Notes: generated by a model from the sequence alone, not told the origin. A DNA stretch of 64,000 nucleotides from Apiospora phragmitis (GCA_038363925.1 JAQQWL010000004.1:1178001-1242000); one strand, 5' to 3'; positions 46,435 to 61,042 are shown, counted from the first letter of the stretch. Program-made: numbers and translations.

Positions 46435-48293
46435 ACGTATCTCATAAACGAATATTCTATATAAGCGAATGTCTTATTCTTTTATACCCTTTTTAATAAA
46501 ATATAAGTTAATTTTATTATAACGTATTTAATATATTAAAATTAATCGGAATTTTTATTTCTAGATACTTCTATATTATTCTAATAAGTACGCGTATTAT
46601 ACCCGGGCTCTCCGCAGATTCTATAGCGCTATAAACGTGTCCTAAACGTTTTCGTACGACTACTCTTCCGACGCGATTCGTTTTATAACTGTTTATTAAT
46701 ATCCTTTTAAAACTATAGGTTTTCTTTAGCTTATATACGAAGTGATCCTTTATTTTATAGCCGTTTTTTTTTCGTACAGCGGCGCCGGCTAAGTATTTTA
46801 TTTATTTTTTAAAGTATTACGTTCTTACTTTTTAAAAAAGTAATTCGGTATATAATATATATTATAATTTTTACGATTTAATTAAAATTAATTAAAATAA
46901 ATATTAAAGAATTATTTTAATACTATACGATATAGTTTCGAACGTATTTAGTTTAAGATTAAGCTTTAATCGGGTTATTTAAAGTTTTTAATTTTTAAGA
47001 AATAAATAGGCCGGAAAATATCTTTAAAAGTATTAAAATATATAGCTTTATATTTAATTATAAAATAATATATTCCGGATTATATAAAACAAGTCCTATT
47101 TTTTAAAAGCTTCCTCGTATATTTAAAATAATAAAAATCGCTTAGAACGCTTTTAAAAACGTTAATAAGAAATCTTTTATTAAGATATAAATAATATACG
47201 CCCGTATAAGATATTTAATTTCTTTCCCGTATATTTTTTTAATATATAAAAATAGCCGATATTAAGAGGTTAAAGCTTATATAATAAATAAGAAAGTATA
47301 TAGAGTATAATAATTAAGTTCTTTTATAATAGAGCTCGAAAGTTATCGAGTAGTAGCTTTCGTAGCCGTTTAAGATTAAAAAACGATAATAACTTTTTAT
47401 ATAAAACCTAGTATATTAATTAAAGTATCGAATCTAGTTCTCGCTTTTTTTATTCGTAGTTTAGTTATTTTTAATAATTACGATTACCTAGTTTTTTAAT
47501 AATAGGCTATTTTCGTATTAAGAAGAGAGGTGCGTTTTCCCGGTAAAAATAATATATAAAGGGATAACGTAACCGTATAATCTAACGCCTTAAATAATTA
47601 TAATTTATTCCTAATTCTTTTATTATATTATCCTAGGCTTTCCGCGTTGATCGGAGGTAGTTACGATTATTTCGGACGAAATTTAATTTATAAGAAAGCC
47701 GGTTTCGTTAAAGTTATAAATATCCTCTTTTTAGATCCCGTATTTAAAAATTATATTCCGTATAAAAGTAAACTACGCGCGATACGCGTCGGGATTTTCG
47801 TAAAGGACTCTTTAATAATCGATTTTTCGGTTAAAACGCGTCCGGAGGTTTAGTTATTATCGTATAAAATTAGAGGCCTAATTAACGCCGACGCGTCCCG
47901 CGTTACGTAAATTAAGTAATTAATTCGCTATATCTTTTATATTACTTAACCGGTGAAGAAACGATCGCGTATTTAAATTAATAATATATCGAATAATCGC
48001 ATCTTTTTTAAAATTTAAAAGCTTTCGAGAATTCGTAAATATTTTACGTTATATAGGTTAACTATTTCGTTTACGTTATAAGGTTTTTAATAAAACGTAA
48101 TAAATTAATACAGCTTTTCGTACATTTAAAGTTAAGTCTTCCTAGAACGCTTAAAGCGCTAGAATTATATCACTTTCTTTTTAAAGTTATAATATTTTTA
48201 AACGTAAAAGAATATAAAAAAAGGTTAAGGTTATAAGGAAATTTATAAAAGTGAGATATTCGCTTATATAAGATATTGGCTTATAAGATACGT
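46435..48293 (-). mobile_element. Pogo-like element P2 nested in P0
   Basis: 1,859 bases with ends ACGTATCTCATAAACGAATA and, inward from the right, ACGTATCTTATAAGCCAATA; TA at 46433-46434 and 48294-48295. Each end has two AAGCGAATAT-like units. Same family as the elements at 54934 and 59010; coding sense is the minus strand, judged by alignment to the copy at 54934. Confidence 0.75.
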
Positions 48294-49762
48294 TAACCTT
48301 TTTAATATATAAAAATAAGCGGTATTAAAAAGTAAAAATTTATATAAAAAATAAAGAAATATAAAAAATATAATAATCGAGTTCTTTTTATAATAAAGCT
48401 TAAAATTTATAAATAATAGCTCTTATAGCCGTTAAAAACTAATAAGCGATAAATATTTTTTATACGAAACCTCGTATATTTATTAAAGTATTAAATTTAA
48501 TCCTCGTTTTTTTCGTTTATAGTTTAACCGTTTTTAATAATTACGATTACTTAATTTTTAAATAATAAACTATCTTCGTAATAAAAAAAGGTACGTTTAT
48601 TTAATAAATATAATATATATAAAAATAACGTAATTATATAATTTAATGTTTTAAATAATTATAGCTTATTCTTAATTCTTTTATTAAATAACTTTAGGCC
48701 TCTCGTATCGATCGAAGGTTATAACGATTATTTCGAACGAGATTTAACTAATAAAAAAGCCGGCTTCGTTAAATTTATAAATATCCTCTTTTTAAATCTT
48801 ATATTTATAAATTATATTTCCTATAAAAGTAAATTACGCGCGATACGCGTCGGGATCTTTATAAAAAACTTTTTAATAATCGATTTTATAATTAAAATAT
48901 GTCCGGAGGTTTAATTAACGTCGTACGAAGTTTAAAGCCTAATTAATGCCGACGCGTCCCGCGTCGTATTAATAGAATAATCGATTCGCTATATCTTTAA
49001 TATTACTTATTTAGGGAAGAAATAACCGCGAATTTAAATCGATTATATATTATACGATTATATATTTTTAAAATTCGTTAATCTTCGAGAATTAGCGGGT
49101 ATTTCGTATTTTATAAAAGTACCGAGCTATTAATTATAAAAGGTTATATAAAAGATTTTATATATTTAAGCTACGCGTTAAAAACTTAATTTTAGGTCGT
49201 TTTTAAGCGTTTAAAGCGTTAAAACTATTTACTCTTCTTTTTAAGTATTAATTATAATAAGTAATAAAAGAATTAAGTTATAAAAATTATTTATACGAAA
49301 TTTAACGAAAGTGGTTAATTCGTTTATATAGTTATTTCGCTTATAAGCTACGTTAACTATAATAAGTTACGTAAAGATAAAATAACTAAAGGTTAGTAGC
49401 TTCTGAGATATTACGAAATCCTCGAGATCCCCGAGACTTAAGAGATATTAATAAAGGAGGGATTAAATATATAACGATAAACGATTCCTTATATATTTTT
49501 ATTTAAATACTCTTTATTTTAGTAATTAATTTAAGTATTAATTTTAATTTATTAATAAAGTAAATAGCTTTAAAGAATTAATTATATATAAATATCTTTA
49601 CTCGTTAACTATTTTATTATTACGTTACGAACTCGGCTATTTTTTATTATATTAATAGAGCCCTCTTTTTATCGCATACTTAAATACTTTCTCGTATTAT
49701 TAGTATAAACCCTAGTACGTTTTACTAGGTTTCTTTTAAAAATTTAAATAGCGTTCGTTATA

Positions 49763-50812
49763 ATTCGTTATAATAAACATTCGCTTTATAATTTAATTTT
49801 TATCGAAATTTTTAAAAATAAACTTTTAATGTCTTTTTAGTCTTAAAATATTATTAAAGGATCTTTTTAATGTCGTTTTTTAATTACTTTTATTAAAGTA
49901 ATCGAAATAATTTCGTATAATATGTTTAAATTACGCGAAAGTATTTCTTTTAAAAATTTTAACGATATAAAAAACTTATTTAATTCGATAATAGTAATAT
50001 TAATATAAAACCGTAAATAAGCACTTAAACGTTATTTTCGCGGTTATTATAAAATTAAAATAACGAGAGTTTAAAGCCACTATTTTAAAGTACCGGTAAT
50101 CTTATAATCTATTTATTAAATTAAGTTTTTAAACGGCGAATTATTTAAAAAACATCGAGTTTTTTTATAAAATTAAATAAACTATATTAAGTTTAGATTA
50201 ATTTAATAACAAGTGTTTAAATTTATAATAAAATTTACTTTTAATAATATATTAAATAATAATTATAGTTTAAATTATATATTTAAAAAATATAATTAAA
50301 ATATTTATAAAATTATTAAAATATATGTTTTAATTATAATAAAATATATATTTAAATTAATTATTAAATAAAAAGTATTTATATAAAAGATTATTTATTA
50401 ATATATATTTAATTTCTTCTTTAATTTCTTTAAAAAAATTCAAATTACGACTTTTTAATATAAGCTTAATAATATTATAATATTATACCGAGAATAAGTT
50501 TTAATTATATAATTAAATCGTGTTAAAATATAAAGCTTTAAAATTAGCTTTATTTAAAATTAGTTTTATTTTATTATTTTTTAACGAGTAAAATAACTTA
50601 TTTAATAAATATTTAACTTGTGTATAATATTATTAATTTTATTAAACTAAATAATAACCTTTAAGTATTTTCTTTTAAAAACTATATTATATTTTTATAA
50701 AAAAAGAAAGTAATTAAAGTTAAAAGTTAAATAAATTAATTTTATATTAGTTAAAGATTATAATTATAATAAAAACTTATTTAAATTATTTGTTTTAAGA
50801 AAACCTCGTTTA
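49763..50812. other. AT-rich sequence between LTRs, not assigned
   Basis: 1.05 kb that may be the remains of an internal region of an older LTR element; no protein motif could be read. Confidence 0.4.
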
Positions 50813-51498
50813 TGTTATAACCCGACCTAACCATGGGGCTAAGACCCTACTCGCCGGAACGGAATTATCATGCCCCGACTAGGTTACGACGTTATAACTA
50901 CCGACCGTACTATTAGTTATATTAATATAAACCTTTTTATATTATAGAAGCGCGTAAATATAATTATAAGGATATCCTAGATAACGAAAGGATAGACCCG
51001 GCCCGGAAAAGTAACTAGGAAGGAATTACGTAACGAGGAGCGACTAGATTACCGCTTTAGCAAGTAAGCTAGAAGTGACGAGATTATAACGCCCTTAAAT
51101 AAGCTATTAAAATAAATTACCGTAATTTAAAAAATAAATTACTATAAATTAATAATAAGATTATCGTAAGTTAATAAGCGATTTAACGGATTAATAAAGA
51201 AAGAGATTAGATATATAACGATAGATATTCTTTATATATTTTATATAAATACTTTTTATTTTAATAATTAATTTAAGTATTAATTTTAATTTATTAATAA
51301 AGTAAACAATTTTAACAAAACTATTATAAATATTTTTAACGTCTACGCACCTTAATTACCTTCGTTCTTACGAGCTATTACTTATTATATCGATAAAAGC
51401 GACTTATATTACACATTTAAATACTTTCTTATATTATTAATATAAACCTTAATACGTCTTATTAAGTTTTTTCTAAAACTTAAATAGTGTTCGTTATA
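50813..51498 (+). repeat. 5' LTR of G1
   Basis: Starts TGTTATAACCCGACCTAACC and ends CGTTCGTTATA (the usual CA end changed to TA). 686 bases. Confidence 0.75.
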
Positions 51499-54400
51499 TT
51501 TTAATTACTTTTATTTTTATAAGTTATTATTTAAACCTTCGAATAATAATATTATAAGAATTACGTTTATACCTGGCCTTAGTAATACTATCTAATAAGA
51601 AAAAACCCTTATCGCTACCCCTAGCACTTCTTAATGGGACCCCGCTATAGATATTAATAATAATAATAATAATAACGAACTTACATAATAAGTATTAATT
51701 AAACGAATTAAGGAATTCGAATAAAAGAGTGCTAATTATTAATATTATTACGTTAAGCTTAAAAAAAAGCGTAATAAGCTCTTAATTAAAAATATTTTAA
51801 AATAAATACTTTATAATATTAATAAGTTACGCGAAAAAGTACGTCTTTTTTATATAATTATTAATATTATTTAAACCTTTATTATATTAAAGAAAGGTAT
51901 AAAGATTAATACGTTAATAACTTTCGACGGAATAAGCTGAAACTTCTAAAGCTTCTTTATTTAAATTAAAACCTATTAGCGATTTTATAACAAGACGTTC
52001 TAGGATACCACTTAATAAGTTATTTACGCCACCTTATTCTTTAAAAGTAAGGTATTCGCTTAGTTCGAACCTTACTTAAACGAACTTGTAAAAAACAATT
52101 AATAGGTTAAGCTACGCCGCACAGATGTATAACGTATTTTCAAAAATTATAACGGCTTTGAACAAGCCTTTAAATTATTTTTTTAAAACCTCGATAAAAA
52201 GTAATAAGCGGAGAAAGAACTCGATACCTTTAAATAAAAAAGATTAACCGCTTTTTATATAGCCGAGTTCTAGCGTATTATAACTTAACTAAATTATACC
52301 GAAATTATGAAAATTATAATATATTATTAAAGATTAAAGGATAATATTAAGGATAAATTTAGCCGGTTTAACGCCCCTAATAACTTCTTTTCGTATATAG
52401 AGCTTATTATTAAAATTAATACTTATATATATAAACGACGTTGCGAAAAATAAGGCGGACTTTAGTAATAAACTAATTAAATTTAAGCTAATATAGGGCA
52501 ATTACGATAATATAATTATATACCGCTTAAGAATACTACGACGTATAATTATTATAATAAGCTTATAAACCTCGACGTTATTAAATACGATAAATAAAAT
52601 AAAAAGTTACGCGGTATTTATTATAATTATTAAAAATTAGGATATTATGTACGAAAATATTAAATATTAAAAAAAACTTCTAATAAATTTCGAATAAATA
52701 ATATATTAATACTATTAAAGTAGAAAGTACCCTTATAATAATTATTAAAAATAATAACGCCGTTATTAAATATAATAACTTATCCTAAATAGCTTATTAC
52801 GATAATAAGTATACCTTTTATTTAGCGGATAAAAAAAGTACTAAATAATTCCTTAAAGCCCCGGGAAATAAAAAAAGCTATAGCCGAAATATCGTAATAA
52901 TACGGAGGGAACGATCCCTTCTTTATAACGAAGATAGCGATTTAATAAACGATATTACGAGTTAATTAAAATAACTTATAAACTACGAACGCCTAATAAG
53001 TATACCTATAAACGAATTAATACGCGAGATCGCTAAATTTAGAAATTTAAGAACTAACGGATAATTAGCTATCCTTAATATTCCTTACCTTAACTCGAGA
53101 CACCTATACTAAATACTTATTACGGCCGGGTTTAATTAAAAAATCTATAATAATTACGCCGTAAAGAATAACTTATAAATCTTCCCTATATATAAAAAAT
53201 ACTTCACGCTTTTATAAATTTTGTACGTATATAACGCTTATATAAAACACTTTACGGAGAAACTCGAATACGAATAGTTTCCCCGAAAAATTAATAAATA
53301 ACCTATTACGTAATTATACTCGAACTATACTATTAAAAAAATCCGAACATCGATCTTTAACGGACGACGCGCGTACTTATTAATATAAAAAAACCCACGG
53401 TAATTATAATAATACTACTTAACGAGACGAGATTAAAAAAAGTATTTTAAAAACTAATATTTTAAACACGCCTAAGAAAAATCGCGAGCTTATAAACGTT
53501 TAAAAGAGAACGCCTAACGCTCCTAAGACGTATAAATACTTACCCGATAAGAAAACCCCTTTAATATATTAAAAAACCTATAAAACGTTTATAAATTACC
53601 GCGAACTTAATAAACTTTCGAATTACCCGAAAAACCCGGATCTTAAGTATTAAGGATAATACTTCGCACGAAGAGGAGTATAAAAACACCCTTATTAACA
53701 TACCAGGAAACGCCTTAAAAAAACGGAGAAAACAATAGCGACAATACGAAGATTAATCGCAAGAAATCGTTAATTACTTATAAGAATAGCGTTCAGGAAA
53801 CAGACGCCGCTTATTATAAAAAAACGATAATAAGCGGACTAAAATAAGTCTTTATATTAAATAATAAATATTCGAACTATTTATAAATATATTATATTAA
53901 TAATAAACGTAAAAAGAGTTTATATTAAAACGTTACTCGATAGCGGAACGTAAAAAAACTATATTTCATTACGAATCATTAATTACTTTAAATTCGAATA
54001 ATAAGAGAAAAACGTTTTATACCGACTTAAAACCGTCAATAAAGGATTTATAACCTATAATAATAAAGAAGTATAAAAAGAAGTCGCGAACCTTTCGATC
54101 GATATTAAAAAATGCTATAAACGAATCACGTATAATATTATAAATATTATAAAATACGATATAATTTTAAAAATACCCTAATTACGAATAAATAATCTTG
54201 AAATTAATTAAAAAACAGGCTAACTTTAATAAAATATATTAAAAAAAGGTTTAATCAATAAGTAGCGGTTTAAAAAGCGACCCCCTAATAAATTTAAAGT
54301 TTTTAAAATATATATTATTATTAAAAAGCGTAAGCTAAACGTTATAACGACTATACTAAAAAAGTACCGGTAATTCGAAGCCTTTTTTAATAAAAAACTA

Positions 54401-54933
54401 AAAATAGGCTTACCGTTTCACATACGGTAAAATCATAAGATACCCTTTAAAAATAAAAAGGAACCTTTATTTATACCTATATATAAACTTAACCAGGAAT
54501 ACGAATAAGCCCTAAAGGAATATATTATAGAAAATTTCGAGAAAAGAGTTATTTAACCATCTATATTACTAGCAGGCTTCCCTATCCTCTTCGTTTTAAA
54601 AAAAAGCAAGGACGGGAAACCTAAATAGCGTATATATATCGATTATTAAAAACTTAATAAAATTATTATTAAAAACCGATACCCTTTATTTTTAATTAGC
54701 GATTTATAAAATAAATTACTATACGCTAAAATCTTTATAATACTTAACCTTTTTAATATATATAACTTAATCCGAATTAAAAAGGAAGAAAAATAAAAAA
54801 CCGCGTTTTAAACTAAGTACGGCTATTTCGAATACTAAGCTATACTATTCGGCTTAATTAATATATTAATTAACTTTTAATTTATAATTAATTATATTTT
54901 ATAAAAATATCTCGATAAGTTCGTTATAATATA

Positions 54934-56777
54934 ACGTATCCCATAAGCGAATATCCTATATAAGCGAATATCCCACTTTTATAAATTTCTTTATAGCTTT
55001 AACTTTTTTTTATATTCTTTTATATCCGAAAATGTTATAACTTTAAAAAGAGAGTAATATAATTTTAATGTTTTAAGCGCTTTAGGAAGACTTAATTTTA
55101 AACGTATAAAAAGCTATATTAATTTATTATATTTTATTAAAAACTTTATAACGTAAACGAAATAATTAACCTATACGACGCGAAATATTTACGAATTTTC
55201 GAAAGCTTTTAAATTCCGAAAAAGATACGATTATTCGATATATTATTAATTTAAATATGCGATTATTTTTTTCCCAATTAAATAATATAAAAGATATAAC
55301 GAATTAATTATTTAGTTTACGTAACACGGGACGCGTCGGCGTTAATTAGGCCTTTAATTTTGTACGATAATAAACAGACCTCTAGACGCGTTTTAATTAA
55401 AGAATTAATTATTAAAAAGTTTTTTACGAAAATCCCGACGCGTATCGCGCGTAGTTTACTTTTATATGGAATATAATTTATAAATACGGGATTTAAAAGG
55501 AGGATATTTATAATTTTAATAAGACCGGCTTTTTTATAAATTAAATCTCGTTCGAAATAGTTATAATTACTTTTGATCGACGCGGAAAGCTTAAGGTAAT
55601 ATAGTAAAGGAACTGGGAATAAGTTATAATTATTTAAGGCGTCGGATTACACGGTTACGCTATCTTTTTATATATTATTTTTACCGGGAAAATATACCTT
55701 TTTTTTTAATACGAAAATAACTTATTACCGAAAAACTAAGTAATTATAATTATTAAAAATAATTAAATTATAAATAAAAAAGGCGAAAATTAAATTTAAT
55801 ATTTTAATTAATATATTAAGTTTTATATAAAAAGTTATTATCGTTTTTTAATTTTAAACGGTTATAAAAATTATTATTTAATAATTTTCGAGCTTTATTA
55901 TAAAAAAAACTCGATTATTATACTTTATATATTTTTTTATTTATTATATAAATTTTAACCTTTTAATATTAGCTATTTTTATATATTAAAAAAGGTATAT
56001 AAAAAAGAAATTAAATATGTTATACGGGCGTATATTATTTATATTTTAAAAGAAAACTTTTTATTAACGTTTTTAAAAGCGTTTTAAACGATTTTTACCG
56101 TTTCGAATATACGAAAAAGCTTTTAAAAAATAAGACTTATTTCGCATAATCCGGAATATATTATTTTATAGTTAGATATAAAGCTATATATTTTAATATT
56201 TCCGGGGACGTTTTTTAGCCTATTTATTCCTTAAGAATTAAAAACTTTAAATAATTTAATTAAGGTTTAATTTTAAATCGAATACGTTCGAAACCGTATC
56301 GTATAGTATTAAAATAGCTTTTTAATATTTATTTTAATTAGTTTTAATTGAATTATAAAAACTATAACGTATATTATATACCGAGTTATTTTTTTAAAAA
56401 GTAAGAACGCGATATTTTGAAAAATAAATAAGATATTTAGCCGGCGCCGCTGTACGAAAAAGAAACGGCTATAAAATAAAAAATCACTTTATATATAAAT
56501 TAAAAAAGATTTATAGTTTTAAAAAAATATTAATAAATAATTATAAAACGAATCGCGTTGAAAGAGTAATTATATAAGAACGTTTAAAATATGTTTATAA
56601 CGCTATAAAATTTGTGGAAAGCTCGGGTATAATACGCGTACTTATTAGAATAATATAGAAGTATTTAGAGATAAAGATTTTAATTAATTTTAATATATTA
56701 AATACGTTATAATAAAATTAATTTATATTTTATTAAAAGGGGTGTAAAAGAATAGGATATTCGTTTATGAGATACGT
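54934..56777 (+). mobile_element. Pogo-like element inserted in the reverse transcriptase of G1
   Basis: 1,844 bases with ends ACGTATCCCATAAGCGAATA and, inward from the right, ACGTATCTCATAAACGAATA, flanked by TA at 54932-54933 and 56778-56779. Removing it rejoins the RT frame as DKFVIIYLNNILIYSE. The transposase tail reads as KINKIFSRRRCTKKK at about 56,417-56,461 on the plus strand. Confidence 0.85.
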
Positions 56778-59009
56778 TACCTTAATAATATCCTTATTTA
56801 TTCCGAAAATAATAAGCAATACCGAAAGTATATAAAATTAGTATTCTAAAAGCTATAAAACGCTAACCTATTAATTAACCTAAAAAAAAGCGAGTTCTAC
56901 TAACGATCCGTTATTTTTATAAAGTACATAATATCCTTAAGCGAAATTCGAATAAAACCTTCGAAAATTTTAATAATTAAAAAATAGTTTACGCCTATAA
57001 ACGCTACGGAAATTAAATCCTTTTTAAAATTAATTAATTATTACCGGATTTTTGTCCCCGGATTTAATAAGATAACGATACCCTTAACGAACCTAATAAA
57101 AAAGGACGAATTATTCTAATAAATAGAGAAAAAAATAAAGCTTTTTATAATATTAAAAACGAATTTTTAACGAATTAATACTTTACGTAATAAACTCGTC
57201 TAAACCTTTTAAAATTAAAACCGACGCATCGAACTATATAATCGGAGGATAACTTAATTAATAAAATAATAATAAAAAATTATACCCGGTTATATTTTTT
57301 TCGAAAAAACTTAACGAATTAAAACTTAATTATTAAATTTATAATAAAAAATTAATAATTATTATTAAAACTTATAAAGAATAAAGATATTATTTTAATA
57401 AAATAATAAAATTAATTAAGGTTTATATTAATTATAAAAACTTTATAACGTTTATTACTATTAAAAAACTAAATAAATAATAAATACGATAGTTTAAGTT
57501 CTTATTAAAATTTAACCTTATTATTATTTATTAAAAAAATAACGAGAACGGTCGCGTCGACATATTAAGCCGATAACCGGACCACTAGGAAAAGGTTTTA
57601 TTTAAAACGCGAACTATCCTTATTTATAACCAAGATAATAACTTTATACCGTTAAAATAACTAAACGTTATAAACTATATCTAATATAATAACGATTAGG
57701 TTATTAAGTTTCGGTAATTTAATTAAACCCCCGACCTCGTGAACCACCTTAAGGATCACCTCGAAAATCACAACGGCCTCACCTTTTACCGAAACAAGAT
57801 CTATATCTTTAAACGATATCGCGAAAACTTTATTAAGGAATTTTATAAATACTTTATATATAAATATTAGGGAATATTTAAAACTTAAAAACGAATTATT
57901 AAATAATTTAATTATAAAAACTTTAAACTAATCGTAACTAAAGTAATTAATAAATATAACCTCTATAATAAAGTTAAAGCTACTCGATACCGGCTATATA
58001 AAAAACTATAACTAATCCTACTATTAAATAAAATATAAAAAACTATTATACTTAATTTTATTATTAAGCTACCCCTATTAAAAAAACCCTTAACTAAGGT
58101 CGATTATAATAATATCTTAATAATTACGGATAAACTTACGAAATATACCTACTTTCTACCGTATAAAGAATTTAGCGATATTAACAACTTAGCGTACACA
58201 TTCCTTCGAATAATCGTTAGCTAATACGGACTGCCCGAAACGATTATCTCTAATAAAAATAAACTATTTACCGCTAAATTCTAGAAATCGCTTATAGCAT
58301 AACTTAGAATTAAATATAAACTATTTATAACTTACCACCTTTAAACGAATAAATAAATTAAGCGGATAAACTAAACCTTAAAATAATATCTACACTACTA
58401 TATTAATTACGAATAAAATAATTAAGTATAACTATTACTTATAACTTAATTTATTTATAATAATGTAAATAACGAAGTTACGCGTATTTTATTATTCCGA
58501 ACAAATTACGGGTACGACCCGGAAATTATTAAAAAACCTTTAAAAAGAGAGCTAGTATTAATCGCGACTATAGAAATCGAAAAACTAAAAGAATTCTAAA
58601 TTATATTATAATACGACCTCACCTTCTTTTAACAGCGAATAAAAGGATACGCCGACTAGACTAGGTTAAAAGGACTAACCTTCGAAGAGGAAGAAAAAGT
58701 TTACCTCTTATAATAAAATATTAAAATAAAACGGTTAAGTAATAAATTAGATTTTAAAAACTAATTACCAATTATTACTATTTAAAATAATACGGATACA
58801 CCCTATATTTTATATTTCATTACTCGAGTTAATAATTAAAGAAACTTTAATCAATACATAACTAAAAATTAAAATAAATTAATACGAGTATAAAATTAAT
58901 AAAATTATCGATAAAAGAAAAAAAAGATAGGGTTTTTAATACTTCGTTTAGTAGAAGGGTTACCTATTAGAAAATAATACCTAAAAACTTAAAAAACACT
59001 TAATAAATA

Positions 59010-60820
59010 ACGTATCCCACAAGCGAATATCTTATATAAGCGAATATCCCATTCTTTTATACCTTTTTTAATAAAATATAAGTTAATTTTATTATAACGT
59101 ATTTAAAATATTAAAATTAATCGGAATCCTTATTTCTAAATACTTCTATATTATTTTAATAAATATACGTATTATACCCGGGCTTTCCGTAGATTTTATA
59201 GCGTTATAAACATGTTCTAAACGTCCTTATACGATTATTTTTTTTAACGCGATTCGTTTTATAACTATTTATTAATATTTTTTTAAAACTATAAATCTTT
59301 TTTAGTTTATATATAAAATAATCCTCTATTTTATAGCCGTTTTTTTTTCGTACGGCGGCGCCGATTAAATATTTTATTTACTTTTCGAAATATTACGTTT
59401 TTATTTTTTAAAAAAGTAACTCGGTATATAATATACGTTATAACTTTTATAATTTAATTAAAACTAATTAAAATAAATATTAAAAAGTTATTTTAATATT
59501 ATATAATACGGTTTTAAATATATTCGGTTTAAAATTAAATTTTAATTAAGTTATTTAAAGTTTTTAATTCTTAAGGAAAAAATAGGCTAAAAAACGTTCC
59601 CGGAAGTATTAAAATATATAACTTTATATCTAAATATAAAATAATATATTCCGAATTATACGAAACGAGTCCTATTTTTTAAAAGCTTTTTCGTATATTC
59701 GAAATAATAAAAATCGTTTAGAACGCTTTTAAAAACGTTAATAAAAAGTTTTCCTTTAAAATATAAATAATATACGCCCGTATAAAATATTTAATTTCTT
59801 TTTTATATACCTTTTTTAATATATAAAAATAGCCGATATTAAAAAGTTAAAGCTTATATAATAAATAAAAAAATATATAAAGTATAATAATCGAGTTTTT
59901 TTTATAATAAAGCTTAAAAGTTATTAAATAATAATAACTTTTCGTATAAAACTTAATATATTAATTAAAGTATCGAATTTAATTCTCGCCTTTTTTATTT
60001 ATAATTGCGATTATTTAGTTTTTTAATAATAAGCTGTTTTTATATTAGGAAAAGAGGTGCGTTTTCCCGGTAAAAATAATGTATAAAGGGATGGCGTAAC
60101 CGTATAATCTGACGCTTTAAATAATTATAATTTATTCCCGGTTCTTTTATTATATTACCTTAGGCTTTCCGCGTTAATCGGAAGTGGTTACGATTATTTC
60201 GAACGAGATTTAGTTTATAAAAAAGCCGGTCTCGTTAAAATTATAAATATCCTCTTTTTAAATCCTGTATTTATAAATTATATTCCGTATAAAAATAAAC
60301 TATATACGATATACGTCGGGATTTTCGTAAAGGATTTTTTAATAATCGATTCTTCGGTTAAAACGCGTCCGGAGGTCTAGTTATCGTCGTACGAAATTAG
60401 AGGCCTAATTAACGCCGACGCGTCCCGCGTTGCGTAAATTAAATAATTAATTCGTTATATTTTTTATATTATTTAACCGGGGAGGAAACAATCGCGTATT
60501 TAAATTAATAATATATTAAATAATTATATTTTTTTTAAAATTTAAAAGCTTTCGGGAATTTATAGATATTTCGCGTCGTATAGGTTAGTTATTTTGTCTA
60601 CGTTATAAAGTTTTCGATAAAACGTAATAAATTAATATAGCTTTTTATACGTTTAAAGTTAAGTCTTTTTAAAACGTTTAAAGTATTAGAATTACATTAC
60701 TTTTTTTTTAAAGTTATAATATTTTCGGACGTAAAAGAATATAAAAAAAGGTTGAAGTTATAAAGAAATTTATAAAAGTGGGATATTCGCTTATATAGGA
60801 TATTCGTTTATAAGATATAT
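59010..60820 (-). mobile_element. Pogo-like element inserted after the chromodomain of G1
   Basis: 1,811 bases; left end ACGTATCCCACAAGCGAATA, right end read inward ATATATCTTATAAACGAATA (CG changed to TA), with TA at 59008-59009 and 60821-60822. Uninterrupted copy used to align the pieces of P0. Coding sense is the minus strand. Confidence 0.8.
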
Positions 60821-61027
60821 TATGCTAATTAAGTTACTTATAGATCCCACGTTAATAACGAGGGCTAAACGTATAATAGTTTTTTTAAACCGAGATTTTT
60901 CGATACGATTAGTTATAATAAATAAATATTATAATAAAAAGTAATAAGGAAAGAAAACCTACTATAACCTAGTAATATAAGTAATTAGGGTATTTATAAA
61001 GTCGATACTTTAAAAATAAAATAATTA

Positions 61028-61042
61028 AAAGAGGGAGGATAG
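61028..61042 (+). other. Polypurine tract of G1
   Basis: AAAAGAGGGAGGATAG lies immediately before the 3' LTR start, as expected for the plus-strand primer of an LTR retrotransposon. Confidence 0.6.

Larger units (their letters stand above)
43781..49353 (-). mobile_element. Pogo-like element P0, itself carrying two insertions
   Basis: Ends are ACTTTATAAGTGAAATAATT on the left and, read inward from the right, ACGTAGCTTATAAGCGAAAT; both sides are next to TA. Inside it are P1 (44315-46173) and P2 (46435-48293). Removing them and their TA duplications leaves about 1,851 bases, equal to the other members. Its parts align with the same internal order as P2 and P6, with coding sense on the minus strand. 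All frames are destroyed by RIP. Confidence 0.75.
43536..49762 (+). repeat. LTR copy split by a nested pogo-like element
   Basis: The LTR starts TGTTATAACC at 43536 and runs to 43780, then resumes at 49356 and ends CGTTCGTTATA at 49762. The two parts sum to about 650 bases, the length of the other LTRs of this family (644 and 686). The gap is exactly the pogo-like element at 43781-49353 plus its TA duplication. No Gypsy coding region is attached with certainty, so it may be a solo LTR or the 5' LTR of a deleted element. Confidence 0.7.
51620..61025 (+). pseudogene. Gag-pol of Gypsy element G1, degraded
   Basis: Domains can still be read through RIP stops, in order: a zinc-knuckle relic near 52,617-52,668 (IYYNY then KLGYYVRKY); aspartic protease TLLDSGT near 53,930; reverse transcriptase at 54,640-54,880 (RYPLFLISDL, IILNLFNIYNLIRI, TKYGYFEY) continuing after the pogo insertion at 56,780 with YLNNILIYSENNKQYRKYI; RNase H at 57,215 (IKTDASNYIIGG) and YPVIFFSKKLNELKLNY; integrase at 58,085-58,390 (LTKYTYFLPYKEFSD, YGLPETIISNKNKLFTAKF); and a chromodomain near 58,930-59,000 (KGYLLENNT then KKHLIN). 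Stops sit where Trp, Gln or Arg are expected. It cannot be functional. Confidence 0.85.

Noticed and set aside
47647..47853. 68-codon frame in the AT-rich block
   Set aside because: It is inside pogo-like element P2 on the strand opposite to the transposase sense and is a chance open stretch.
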